Of a stretch of 64,000 bases of DNA, positions 13,308-21,930 are shown in pieces. Source of the DNA: Sphingomonadales bacterium. GTDB lineage: Bacteria; Pseudomonadota; Alphaproteobacteria; Sphingomonadales; Sphingomonadaceae. The notes under the pieces are model-generated. The model was not told the DNA's origin, searched no databases, and was given only the letters and a program-made list of their open reading frames with translations. How positions within the stretch are numbered: the stretch's first letter is position 1; every line of letters starts with the position of its first letter. Made by a program: the position numbers and the translations under genes. The stretch covers positions 32,113 through 96,112 of the forward strand of contig JAIXOE010000042.1 of the NCBI GenBank assembly GCA_027486895.1, in the 5' to 3' direction.

Positions 13308-14521
13308 CCGGCATCAGCATATTGAACGGCCACGCAATTTTACCCGGCGCTGACAAAGCCGAATCGCTGCATTTGCATATCGAAAATGGTAAAATTGCCT
13401 CGGTTGGAAAAGCTGCACCGATTGCTGACCAGCTCGACGCCAGCGACCTGATCATCGCGCCGGGCATCATCGATCTGGGCGTATTCAAAACCGACAAGCC
13501 AGCCTTTCGCTTTGGCGGCATCACGCGCGCGGCATTGATGCCCGATCAGTCGCCTGTTCATGACGACCCTGCAACGGTGCGCTTTGCCGCGCTGAAGGGG
13601 AAACCCGATTTGTGGGTGCATCCGCTCGCTGCGGCAACGCAAGGCCTAAACGGACTGCAGATGGCCGAAATCGCGCTCATGAAAGAGGCGGGCGCGGTTG
13701 GCGTTGCAACGGGTCGCAAATGGATTGCAAATAGCGGTATATTGCTGCGCATCATGCGTTACTGCCATGCGCTCGAATTGCCTGTGTTTGTCCACAGTGA
13801 AGATGCGGGACTATCGGGCAACGCGGTTGCGACCGCTGGAGAAACGGCGACGTTGCTGGGTCTATCGAGCGCATCATCCATCACCGAAGCCCTTGCCATC
13901 TCACGCGACCTGCTACTCGCGGAAGAGAGCGGCGCGCATGTGCACTTCCGCCAAGTGACGACGGAACGCGGATTGGACCTTATCCGCGCAGCAAAAACAA
14001 AAGGCTTGCGGATAACCTGCGGCATTACGCCGGGGCATCTCTTCCTTTCGGACAACGCCGTTTCTGATTTCCGGACGTTTGCGCATTTATCGCCTCCACT
14101 GCGGTCTGAGAGCGACCGGTTGGCGTGTATTGCGGCCGTTGCCGACGGGACGATTGACGTGATTGCGTCCGGACACGACCCGCGCGGGCCAGAGGACAAG
14201 CGCTTGCCCTATTCAGAGAGCGCACCGGGCATGGCGGGGGCGGAGACGCTTCTCGCGTTGTCGCTTAATCTCGTGCGTGACAATGTAATTTCGACTGGCC
14301 GATTGTTTGAACTGCTGGCGGCAAATCCTGCGAAAATCTTGAGCCTAAATGCCGGTCAAATAGCGGAAGGATATGAGGCAGACCTCATACTCATCGACCC
14401 GGATGCGCCGTGGCAAGTCGATGGTGACCGCATGGCTGCACTTGCCGGCAATACACCATTTGACCGCTTGCCGGTTCAGGGCCGCGTGCGCCAGATGCTA
14501 AAGGGCGGCAAGGTCATCTAG
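13304..14521 (+). CDS. Dihydroorotase homologue (PyrC'/PyrX type, probably non-catalytic)
   Basis: Amidohydrolase fold motifs present but degenerate ([40 protein letters not shown]); ATGA overlap with pyrB, RBS AGGAGG. Confidence 0.85.
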   Translation: MTGISILNGHAILPGADKAESLHLHIENGKIASVGKAAPIADQLDASDLIIAPGIIDLGVFKTDKPAFRFGGITRAALMPDQSPVHDDPATVRFAALKGKPDLWVHPLAAATQGLNGLQMAEIALMKEAGAVGVATGRKWIANSGILLRIMRYCHALELPVFVHSEDAGLSGNAVATAGETATLLGLSSASSITEALAISRDLLLAEESGAHVHFRQVTTERGLDLIRAAKTKGLRITCGITPGHLFLSDNAVSDFRTFAHLSPPLRSESDRLACIAAVADGTIDVIASGHDPRGPEDKRLPYSESAPGMAGAETLLALSLNLVRDNVISTGRLFELLAANPAKILSLNAGQIAEGYEADLILIDPDAPWQVDGDRMAALAGNTPFDRLPVQGRVRQMLKGGKVI

Positions 14522-14533
14522 ACCCGCCGCCCT
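14502..14533 (+). terminator. GC hairpin overlapping the stop codon of the dihydroorotase-like gene; possible weak terminator
   Basis: AGGGCGGC ... GCCGCCCT (8-bp perfect stem) followed by CTCGCATTTCATTCTT; poor T-tract. Confidence 0.35.
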
Positions 14534-14555
14534 CTCGCATTTCATTCTTATAATT

Positions 14556-15914
14556 TCAGCGTGCAGCCAGCCTGCGTCCTGTTGCATTCGCCATGCGGAC
14601 GTTCTGGGCGCCGCCATTGGTGCGTACGAAGCAATCACCGCCTTGCGACTTGATCAGCTTGCAGGTCGCACTGGCGCTTGATGCGTTACCGAAACCCATT
14701 GCCGCCAAGCGTACAAGTTTCTTGCCATTGACCGTTACGGTCGAACTGGCAGATTCAAAGCCATTGAGTGCGCCGTAGCGTTTGGCATATTTGTTCCAAG
14801 CCGCTTGCGCATTAGCAACGGACGAAAACGCACCCAGTTGCACCAAATGACTTCCTGCAACTGCAGGCGTTTTTGCGGCTGGCACGTCAGCTAGGACGAG
14901 CTTTACGGGCGCAGCCACGGCAGACTTTGCGGGACCGTCCGAAGCTTTGATAAGCGGCGCTTCATAAGCAGGCTGGTTTGGCGTTGCCTCAGCAACCTTC
15001 ACGTAATTTTCAACGGCGGCAAACCCTACACTGTCCGAAACGGGTGCTGGACCTACTGCAGCCAACTCAAGTGCAGCTGCCACTTCGGGTGTAGGTGCTA
15101 CATCGGCAAATTCTGGCGCAGCAGTTTGCGCAACATCAGCCTGCGCAAAACCGACGGGATCGACGCTGTTCAACGCGAGGCGCAATGGCTGTCCAGTATC
15201 TGACATGTCAGGACGGACCTTCAACAGGCCAGCTACGCGTAATGTGTGTGCGCCGGGACGCGCGAACTGCGCCCATTCGGCAATCCGTTCGTTGACATTG
15301 TCCTGCGACATATCTTGCGAAGCCATTATCCGCGCATCGCGCCAGCGCCCTTCAAGCGCATATGCCAATGCCAGATTCTGGCGTGTGCGCGATGTGGCGC
15401 TGTCTGTCCGCACGGCGTCGGTCAGGATATTAACTGCATCAGCAGAGCGCCCCGCCAAAGCCAAGGTCAGCGCGTAATCACTGACAGGTAAAATGGACCG
15501 GTTTGAATCAACAAGTAAGACGGCAGATTCGGTATTACCCAAAGCGATACGCGCCAAAGCGAGACTGATAACCGTACGCGAGTCGACTTGGCCAAGCTCC
15601 ATGACGTCCATCAGCGTCCGTTCTGAGGAGGCAAAGCGCCCCTTTGCCATATAAACGCGCGCCAACAACCCACGATAATCGCGATTTTGCATATCGGCCT
15701 GAACGGCAAGTTCGGCAAAGCCCAAGGCCTTGTCGGTTTTCCCTTTTGTAAGCGCCTGCTCGGCCTTCTTTGCCCACGCAAATGCCTTTTGCGGGGATGC
15801 TTTATTGGCTGAAGCATTGGCCGTGCTGCCTGTTCCGGCCGCCGACGCGGTCATTGCCGGTACCGCGACAAACGCGGTCGACAAAGCCAGCTTTACGACA
15901 AAATTGCTATTCAT
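14556..15914 (-). CDS. Secreted TPR-repeat protein with C-terminal SPOR domain
   Basis: Signal peptide MNSNFVVKLALSTAFVAVPAMTASAAG; TPR-like repeats; C-term SHLVQLGAFSSVANAQAAWNKYAKRYGAL...LVRLAAMGFGNASSASATCKLIKSQGGDCFV (SPOR). Confidence 0.82.
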   Translation of the reverse strand: MNSNFVVKLALSTAFVAVPAMTASAAGTGSTANASANKASPQKAFAWAKKAEQALTKGKTDKALGFAELAVQADMQNRDYRGLLARVYMAKGRFASSERTLMDVMELGQVDSRTVISLALARIALGNTESAVLLVDSNRSILPVSDYALTLALAGRSADAVNILTDAVRTDSATSRTRQNLALAYALEGRWRDARIMASQDMSQDNVNERIAEWAQFARPGAHTLRVAGLLKVRPDMSDTGQPLRLALNSVDPVGFAQADVAQTAAPEFADVAPTPEVAAALELAAVGPAPVSDSVGFAAVENYVKVAEATPNQPAYEAPLIKASDGPAKSAVAAPVKLVLADVPAAKTPAVAGSHLVQLGAFSSVANAQAAWNKYAKRYGALNGFESASSTVTVNGKKLVRLAAMGFGNASSASATCKLIKSQGGDCFVRTNGGAQNVRMANATGRRLAAR

Positions 15915-15945
15915 GGCATCACCTCAAAAAAGCTAAATACGGGCA

Positions 15946-16569
15946 TCAGTGTTTTTTCGCAGGAACATGGGCCGCAAGGTGGCCAATTTCCGGCATAGAC
16001 TCGAGAAATGCGTCAAGTGCATCGGTCACAAGTTGTTGCGCAGACTGGTGACGCACGGCACATGCCAGTCGCAATTTCAGATGGCGTTCGCCATCAAGAC
16101 GCAGCGTGAAGGCTGCTTTCTCTTTCAGGCCTGGCTTCGACCGGGCGCGCGAACGTGGCGCATCCGTTGAGCCACGACGCGATATTGGCCGCGTTACTGG
16201 CTCCGGCGTCATGGTAACGATCGTGAGCGCGTCGGTAACCGATTCCGGTTCGTCAGCGAAACTATCAAAGCCAACTTCTGGTTCAATGTCAGTCGAAAGC
16301 GCATCTGCGAGCCGATCTTGCTGGTACTTTACCTCAGGAACGGCTGCGGCGAGCGGGTTCGATCCATGAAAACCGTGATCATAATCCATCGGAGTCGTGG
16401 GATCTGGATCGACATCATAACCCATGTCATTCCAACCCAAGTCGTCTTGCGACATTGCGGCGTTGCCATTGCTCGTAAGCATTGATGGACGTCGCATTGC
16501 AGGACGCGCGAGTCCTTTGCGTGCCAACAATATGCCCGAAAGCGACGCTATTGGTTTAGGTTCACCCAT
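15946..16569 (-). CDS. Hypothetical protein with basic N-terminal motif and RHH-like C-terminus; ParA-associated
   Basis: N-term KPIASLSGILLARKGLARPAMRR; acidic linker; C-term KEKAAFTLRLDGERHLKLRLACAVRHQSAQQLVTDALDAFLESM resembling ribbon-helix-helix; 19 bp downstream of the parA-like gene. Confidence 0.65.
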   Translation of the reverse strand: MGEPKPIASLSGILLARKGLARPAMRRPSMLTSNGNAAMSQDDLGWNDMGYDVDPDPTTPMDYDHGFHGSNPLAAAVPEVKYQQDRLADALSTDIEPEVGFDSFADEPESVTDALTIVTMTPEPVTRPISRRGSTDAPRSRARSKPGLKEKAAFTLRLDGERHLKLRLACAVRHQSAQQLVTDALDAFLESMPEIGHLAAHVPAKKH

Positions 16570-16588
16570 TTTCCTGCCCCTCCTTCGC

Positions 16589-17323
16589 TTAACCTACGAC
16601 CCGGCGACCGAAGCCACCCATGGGACGCGCGGCGGATATTTGCTGGCTTGCAGCGGCGGGCGCACTGAAAACAGTGCGGCGGAAATTCTTTTCGAGACGG
16701 TCCGAAATATACGCCCACAGCTGGATCACCTCTTGCGAGGACCTACCATTGGGGTCGATTTCCATGACCGTGCGGCCATCAATCATAGAGGCTGCAAAAT
16801 CTGTGCGATGATGAAGCGTAATTGGCGCCACGGTGCCGTGCTGCGACAAAGCAACAGCGGCTTCCGACGTAATCTTGGCCTTTGGCGTCGCCGCATTGAC
16901 CACGAAGATCAGTGGCTTGCCAGCGCGTTCGCATAGGTCAACGGTTGCACCCACAGCGCGCAAGTCGTGCGGACTTGGCCGGGTGGGCACGACGATCAGT
17001 TCGGAGACCGAAATGACGCTTTGAATGGCCATCGTAATGGCCGGAGGCGTATCGATTACCGCAAGTTTGAAACCCTGCTGTCGTAAAATGGCGAGATCGG
17101 CCGCGAGGCGGGCTACCGTAGTCTGCGCAAACGCAGGAAGGTCAGCTTCGCGTTCATTCCACCAATCGGCCAAAGACCCCTGGGGATCGATATCGATAAG
17201 CACGACTGGCCCTGCGCCTGCTAGCTGCGCCTGAACCGCCAAATGGCCAGACAGGGTTGTTTTGCCCGATCCGCCCTTTTGTGATGCCAATGCGAGTACC
17301 CTCACATCATTCCCCTTTTGCAA
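16589..17323 (-). CDS. ParA/MinD-family ATPase
   Basis: VLALASQKGGSGKTTLSGHLAVQAQ (deviant Walker A), VVLIDIDPQGSLADWW, LAVIDTPPA; 244 aa, no N-terminal HTH. Confidence 0.92.
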   Translation of the reverse strand: MQKGNDVRVLALASQKGGSGKTTLSGHLAVQAQLAGAGPVVLIDIDPQGSLADWWNEREADLPAFAQTTVARLAADLAILRQQGFKLAVIDTPPAITMAIQSVISVSELIVVPTRPSPHDLRAVGATVDLCERAGKPLIFVVNAATPKAKITSEAAVALSQHGTVAPITLHHRTDFAASMIDGRTVMEIDPNGRSSQEVIQLWAYISDRLEKNFRRTVFSAPAAASQQISAARPMGGFGRRVVG

Positions 17324-17561
17324 ATGTTTCAGATGGGGATGTGACAGAACAGGGCTAAAAATAGGTTAACGCTGATCAGGATATCGGACGGCGTTGTTAG
17401 GATGCATGGCAGTAATCCTTAAAAGCCTCCCCGCAGAAAAGCAGGACATTTGCCCGAATGCGTTGGTTAAGTTATTAAGTCCAAATCTTTACCAAATTTC
17501 AGTTTCTTTGAAATATCAGAACTTTCGCGAGAAATGTCTCGATAAAGATGGAGTGCGGAAA

Positions 17562-18605
17562 ATGGCGTTGCGGTCTCAATTGTTGTCACTAGCCCTTGGT
17601 AGCCTTGTCCTCGTCGCTGGAACTGTTCCAGCGCACGCAGATACAAAAGCCGGCGTCGATGCATGGTCACGCGGAGATTATGACGCTGCCGTCAAGCAAT
17701 GGCGCGGCCCTGCACTAAAGGGTGACCCGGACGCACAATTCAACATGGGCCAAGCATATAAATTGGGCCGCGGCGTGAAAACTGACCTGAATGTCGCGTT
17801 AGACTGGTACAAAAAAGCTGCAGCGCAGGGCCATCTGCAAGCGGCGGACAGTTGCGGCCATTTGCTGCATTACCAACAGAAAATAGTCGAAGCTTTGCCC
17901 TATCTTCAGGCATCATCCGATCGCGGTGACCCGCGCGCACAATATTTGCTCGCAACTGAACTTTTTAACGGGGTCCATATCGAAAAGGACTGGGTCCGCG
18001 CATATGCGTTGATGACCCGAGCATCTTCGGCTGGCATGGCGCCCGCGTCGCGCAGTCTTGCCCAGATGGATCAGTATATTCCGCTCGAACAAAGGCAGGC
18101 TGCTTCCGTGCTGGCCGGCGAATTGGAACAGCGCGCAAGCCGCAACCGGGCAGCTCAGGTTGGCGGCTTTGCCATTGATACAACACCCCCACCAAAGATG
18201 GCCGCGCCCGTTACAGTGCCACCATCACGCGTAGCGGCTCCTAAAACACCCGGCTTTCCATCAGATATTCCGGTCGCGGGGGCAGCAGCAAAACCAACTG
18301 TCGGCATTAAGCCAGCGCCGGCGAAACCCATAGCGGCTGCAGTGTTGCCTGCGAAGACAGCGGCAAGCGATGGTGCGTGGCGTATACAGTTGGGTGCTTT
18401 CGGCTCTGAAGCAAATGCGAAAAAGCTTTGGACAAGTTTGGAGAGCAAAATCCCTGCACTCGCGCCGCTTCAGCCATATCTGAAGGCCAGCGGCACGATC
18501 ACGCGGTTACAGGCTGGCCCATTTGGAAGCAAAGCAGCCGCAGATGCCATGTGCGCAAAGGTGAAGCTCTCCGGACAAGCATGCTTGGCTATACCGCGAT
18601 CTTAA
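17562..18605 (+). CDS. Sel1-like repeat protein with C-terminal SPOR domain
   Basis: Signal peptide MALRSQLLSLALGSLVLVAGTVPAHAD; GDPDAQFNMGQAYKLGRGVKTDLNVALDWYKKAAAQGH (Sel1); AWRIQLGAFGSEANAKKLWTSLESKIPAL (SPOR). Start trimmed. Confidence 0.88.
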   Translation: MALRSQLLSLALGSLVLVAGTVPAHADTKAGVDAWSRGDYDAAVKQWRGPALKGDPDAQFNMGQAYKLGRGVKTDLNVALDWYKKAAAQGHLQAADSCGHLLHYQQKIVEALPYLQASSDRGDPRAQYLLATELFNGVHIEKDWVRAYALMTRASSAGMAPASRSLAQMDQYIPLEQRQAASVLAGELEQRASRNRAAQVGGFAIDTTPPPKMAAPVTVPPSRVAAPKTPGFPSDIPVAGAAAKPTVGIKPAPAKPIAAAVLPAKTAASDGAWRIQLGAFGSEANAKKLWTSLESKIPALAPLQPYLKASGTITRLQAGPFGSKAAADAMCAKVKLSGQACLAIPRS

Positions 18606-19126
18606 CCGCACAGACGGTCGATTTCGCGGCCGAGAGTATTGCGTGCCGCGCTATCTCCTGGCTCAATCATGAAATAATGCGTACCGGAAAGGCTCGCCCT
18701 ATCCGAGCAATAGCGTGCGCAACCGCTTTCAACGGCACCAGCAAAGCGCAGTTCGATTCCATCATAGCGGGCAGCAAAAGTGCAAGCGCCCTTCCCGTTC
18801 AGTGTGATTTCGACCTTATCGCCTTGAACTGATGCTGTTCCGGTTCCTTCGCATTTGCTTTCGGGCCCGAAGACGGCAAGAAATCCGACATCGAAACGGT
18901 CTGAACCGGTTTTTACCGCGCAGAACTTGTCGATGCCGAGATCGCTGCGCGTTTCAAAACGGCCCGCAAATTCAATATTTTCAGGGTTTGGAAGAACTCC
19001 TGCCTCCACTGCGCGTGCGTCAAGCGCCGCGCCCGCTTCGGACCCACCGCTTGGCGTGAACGCGCCATCATCGCACCCTGCCAACAGCGCGCATAACGCC
19101 AAAATCGGAAGTGCCGCGCGCGTCAA
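18602..19126 (-). CDS. Putative lipoprotein, unknown function
   Basis: MTRAALPILALCALLAGCDDG: signal peptide and lipobox LLAGC; no recognised domain. Confidence 0.7.
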   Translation of the reverse strand: MTRAALPILALCALLAGCDDGAFTPSGGSEAGAALDARAVEAGVLPNPENIEFAGRFETRSDLGIDKFCAVKTGSDRFDVGFLAVFGPESKCEGTGTASVQGDKVEITLNGKGACTFAARYDGIELRFAGAVESGCARYCSDRASLSGTHYFMIEPGDSAARNTLGREIDRLCG

Positions 19127-19482
19127 GCTGGCTCCAATCCGTCCTTGTTTACCCGACGATAAAAACAGCTGCGGGCACCCGTGTGACAGGTCGGGCCTTC
19201 CGGCCGCGCGATTATCCAGATTGCGTCCTGATCACAGTCAATGCGCATATCGACAATGTGCAGGAAATTCCCGCTGCTCTCGCCTTTTTGCCATAGTTTC
19301 TGCCGACTGCGCGAGTAAAACACCGCAGTGCGACTTTCGATGCTTTGTGCGAGTGCCTCAGCATTCATATAGGCCACCATCAATACGGTACCGTCCGCCT
19401 CGTCCGTGACCACGGCAGTCAACAATCCATTGGCGTCGAATTTGGGTGTGAGCGTATGCCCCGTCTCAATGTCTTCAGTCAT
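19123..19482 (-). CDS. hisI: Phosphoribosyl-AMP cyclohydrolase
   Basis: FDANGLLTAVVTDEADGTVLMVAYMNAEALAQSIESRTAVFYSRSRQKLWQKGESSGN, DCDQDAIW, CHTGARSCFYR. Confidence 0.96.
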   Translation of the reverse strand: MTEDIETGHTLTPKFDANGLLTAVVTDEADGTVLMVAYMNAEALAQSIESRTAVFYSRSRQKLWQKGESSGNFLHIVDMRIDCDQDAIWIIARPEGPTCHTGARSCFYRRVNKDGLEPA

Positions 19483-19612
19483 TTCCTAGGACTAACTCAA
19501 GGCCATGAAGCCCGCCAACATTTTCTTTGTTACATTTTGACGACAAGGGGGGGAGACAATTGGTTAAGCGGTGCCTATACGCCGGCCAGCGAAGAGCAGC
19601 GGGATTCGAAAT

Positions 19613-21070
19613 ATGCTGACCACCGACCCATTTGATGACGACAAACTTCGCGAGGAGTGCGGCATTTTTGGTGTCTATGACACTGAAGGCGCCTCGGCCA
19701 TGGTGGCTTTGGGCCTACATGCGCTTCAGCACCGGGGCCAAGAAGCCGCTGGCATAACCAGTTTCGACGACCATGAATTTCACACGCACCGTGCAATGGG
19801 CCATGTTGCGGGAAATTTTGACCGTGACGAAATCATCAACGGACTTGTTGGCCGCGCGGCGATTGGCCACGTCCGCTATTCAACGACGGGCGAGACATCA
19901 CTGCGGAATGTGCAGCCATTATATGCAGACCTTGCAACGGGTGGATTTGCGGTTGCGCACAATGGCAATATTTCAAACGCTGTTACGCTGCGCCGTGACC
20001 TTGTCCGCCGTGGTTCCATATTCCAGTCATCATCTGATACGGAAGTCATCATTCACTTAGTGGCCACGTCAGGTTACCGCACGCTGCTCGATCGCCTGAT
20101 TGACGCCCTGAAGCGTGTTGAAGGCGCTTACTCGCTGATCTGCCTTACCACCGAAGGCATGATTGCCTGCCGCGATCCATTGGGCATTCGGCCATTGGTC
20201 ATGGGCAAGCTTGGCGACACGATCATTTTCGCGTCGGAAACCGTTGCGTTCGACATTGTTGGCGCTGAGTTCATCCGCTCTGTTGAACCCGGCGAACTGG
20301 TCGTCGTGCGTGGCAGCGAAATCCATTCGCACAAGCCCTTTATCCCCGTTTCGCAACGCCCCTGCATTTTCGAGCATGTCTATTTCTCGCGGCCCGATTC
20401 CATTGTCGAGGGCATCAGCGTTTATTCGGTTCGCAAAGCCATTGGCGCTGAACTCGCGCGCGAAAATGGCGTCGATGTCGATTATGTCATTCCAGTGCCC
20501 GACAGCGGCACCCCTGCAGCCATTGGCTACGCCGAAGCGGCAAAGATTCCGTTCGAGCTTGGCATCATCCGGTCACATTATGTCGGACGCACATTCATTC
20601 AACCAGGTGACGGCGTTCGCCACCTTGGTGTGAAGCTAAAGCATAATGCAAACCGCAATCTGGTTGCCGGCAAAAAGATTGTCCTCATTGACGATTCCAT
20701 CGTTCGTGGCACGACGTCGCTCAAAATCGTTCAGATGATGCGCGAAGCGGGTGCGGCCGAAGTGCATATGCGCATCGCAAGCCCGCCAACGATGAACAGT
20801 TGCTTCTATGGCGTCGACACGCCGGAACGCTCCAAATTGCTGGCGAGCCGCATGGATGTTGAAGAAATGCGGCAGTTTATTCAGGCGGATAGCCTGGCCT
20901 TTTTGTCGATCGACGGGCTGTACCGGGCCTTAGGCGAAGATGCTCGCCACAAAAACCAGCCGCAATATTGCGATGCGTGTTTTACAGGGGACTATCCCAC
21001 CACCCTCACCGACCATGACGAGCATGAGGCAGGTGACCTCATCATGCTGGGCGAACGGAAGTTAGCGTAA
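19613..21070 (+). CDS. purF: Amidophosphoribosyltransferase
   Basis: EECGIFGVYDTEGASAMVALGLHALQHRGQEAAGI, AHNGNISN, KIVLIDDSIVRGTTSLKIV. Start trimmed to MLTTDPF. Confidence 0.97.
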   Translation: MLTTDPFDDDKLREECGIFGVYDTEGASAMVALGLHALQHRGQEAAGITSFDDHEFHTHRAMGHVAGNFDRDEIINGLVGRAAIGHVRYSTTGETSLRNVQPLYADLATGGFAVAHNGNISNAVTLRRDLVRRGSIFQSSSDTEVIIHLVATSGYRTLLDRLIDALKRVEGAYSLICLTTEGMIACRDPLGIRPLVMGKLGDTIIFASETVAFDIVGAEFIRSVEPGELVVVRGSEIHSHKPFIPVSQRPCIFEHVYFSRPDSIVEGISVYSVRKAIGAELARENGVDVDYVIPVPDSGTPAAIGYAEAAKIPFELGIIRSHYVGRTFIQPGDGVRHLGVKLKHNANRNLVAGKKIVLIDDSIVRGTTSLKIVQMMREAGAAEVHMRIASPPTMNSCFYGVDTPERSKLLASRMDVEEMRQFIQADSLAFLSIDGLYRALGEDARHKNQPQYCDACFTGDYPTTLTDHDEHEAGDLIMLGERKLA

Positions 21071-21073
21071 ACC

Positions 21074-21784
21074 ATGACGAAGCTATTTGAAGGCAAAGTT
21101 GCGCTGGTTACTGGCGCAAGCCGGGGGATTGGAGCGGCAACAGCCAAGGCACTGGCCGCGCAGGGCGCACATGTCATCATTACAGCGCGCACTGCCAAAG
21201 ACTTGGAAGCCGTTGAAGACGCAATATTTGACGCAGGCGGCAATGCGACGATTGCACCACTGGACCTTACCGATGGTGACAGCATCGCGCGGCTTGCGGC
21301 AGCGGTAACAGAGCGTTGGGGCAAATTGGACATTTTGGTGTTAAACGCCGCAATGTTGGGAACGCTCACCCCCGTTCCAGCCATTGATGGCGCTGAATTC
21401 GCACGCTTGTTCACGCTAAACGTAACCGCGCAACAGGTGCTGATCGCTTCATTCGATGCATTGCTGCGCAAATCCGATGCAGGCCGCCTTGTGGCGCTGA
21501 CATCCTCGGTTGGTGCTACTCCGCGCGCATTCTGGGGCGCTTATGGTGCATCAAAAGCAGCTCTCGAAACGCTCGTGGTCAGCTATGGCGAGGAAGTGAA
21601 AAACTTGTCCGCCGTGCGCACGGCGATCGTCGACCCCGGCCGCACACGCACGCAAATGCGCGCAAAGGCCTATCCAGGCGAAGATCCAGCAACGGTGAAG
21701 GAGCCAACGGTGGTGGCTGACGCGATATTGGCGTTGCTGACGAGCGAGTTTGAAACCGGCCATCGGCTGGTTGTCGAAGGCTGA
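21074..21784 (+). CDS. SDR-family NAD(P)-dependent oxidoreductase
   Basis: GKVALVTGASRGIGAATAKALAAQGAHV; NAA motif; YGASKAALE active site. Confidence 0.92.
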   Translation: MTKLFEGKVALVTGASRGIGAATAKALAAQGAHVIITARTAKDLEAVEDAIFDAGGNATIAPLDLTDGDSIARLAAAVTERWGKLDILVLNAAMLGTLTPVPAIDGAEFARLFTLNVTAQQVLIASFDALLRKSDAGRLVALTSSVGATPRAFWGAYGASKAALETLVVSYGEEVKNLSAVRTAIVDPGRTRTQMRAKAYPGEDPATVKEPTVVADAILALLTSEFETGHRLVVEG

Positions 21785-21797
21785 CCCTTTAAAAGTT

Positions 21798-21929
21798 CCG
21801 TAGTCCTAAGCAGCAGTCGCATCGCGACTGCGTCCGTCGAAGGGCGCCTATTTGCAAAGAACTGTGCTGGGCCGAGAATCGCCCTTCGACTTTTCGCCTG
21901 CGTTTCGCGCTGACGGCTCAGGGCTGCGG
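21798..21929. repeat. 132-bp REPIN-like inverted repeat, copy A
   Basis: CCGTAGTCCTAAGCAGCAGTCGCATCGCGACTGCGTCCGTCGAAGGGCG ... CGCCCTTCGAC...GACGGCTCAGGGCTGCGG; same length and terminal arms as 35536-35667. Confidence 0.85.
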
Positions 21930-21930
21930 T

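Noticed and set aside
17470-17490. TTAAGTTATTAA as a CtrA box upstream of the Sel1-SPOR gene
   Set aside because: Spacing between TTAA half-sites is 4, not the 7 required by the CtrA consensus TTAAN7TTAA.
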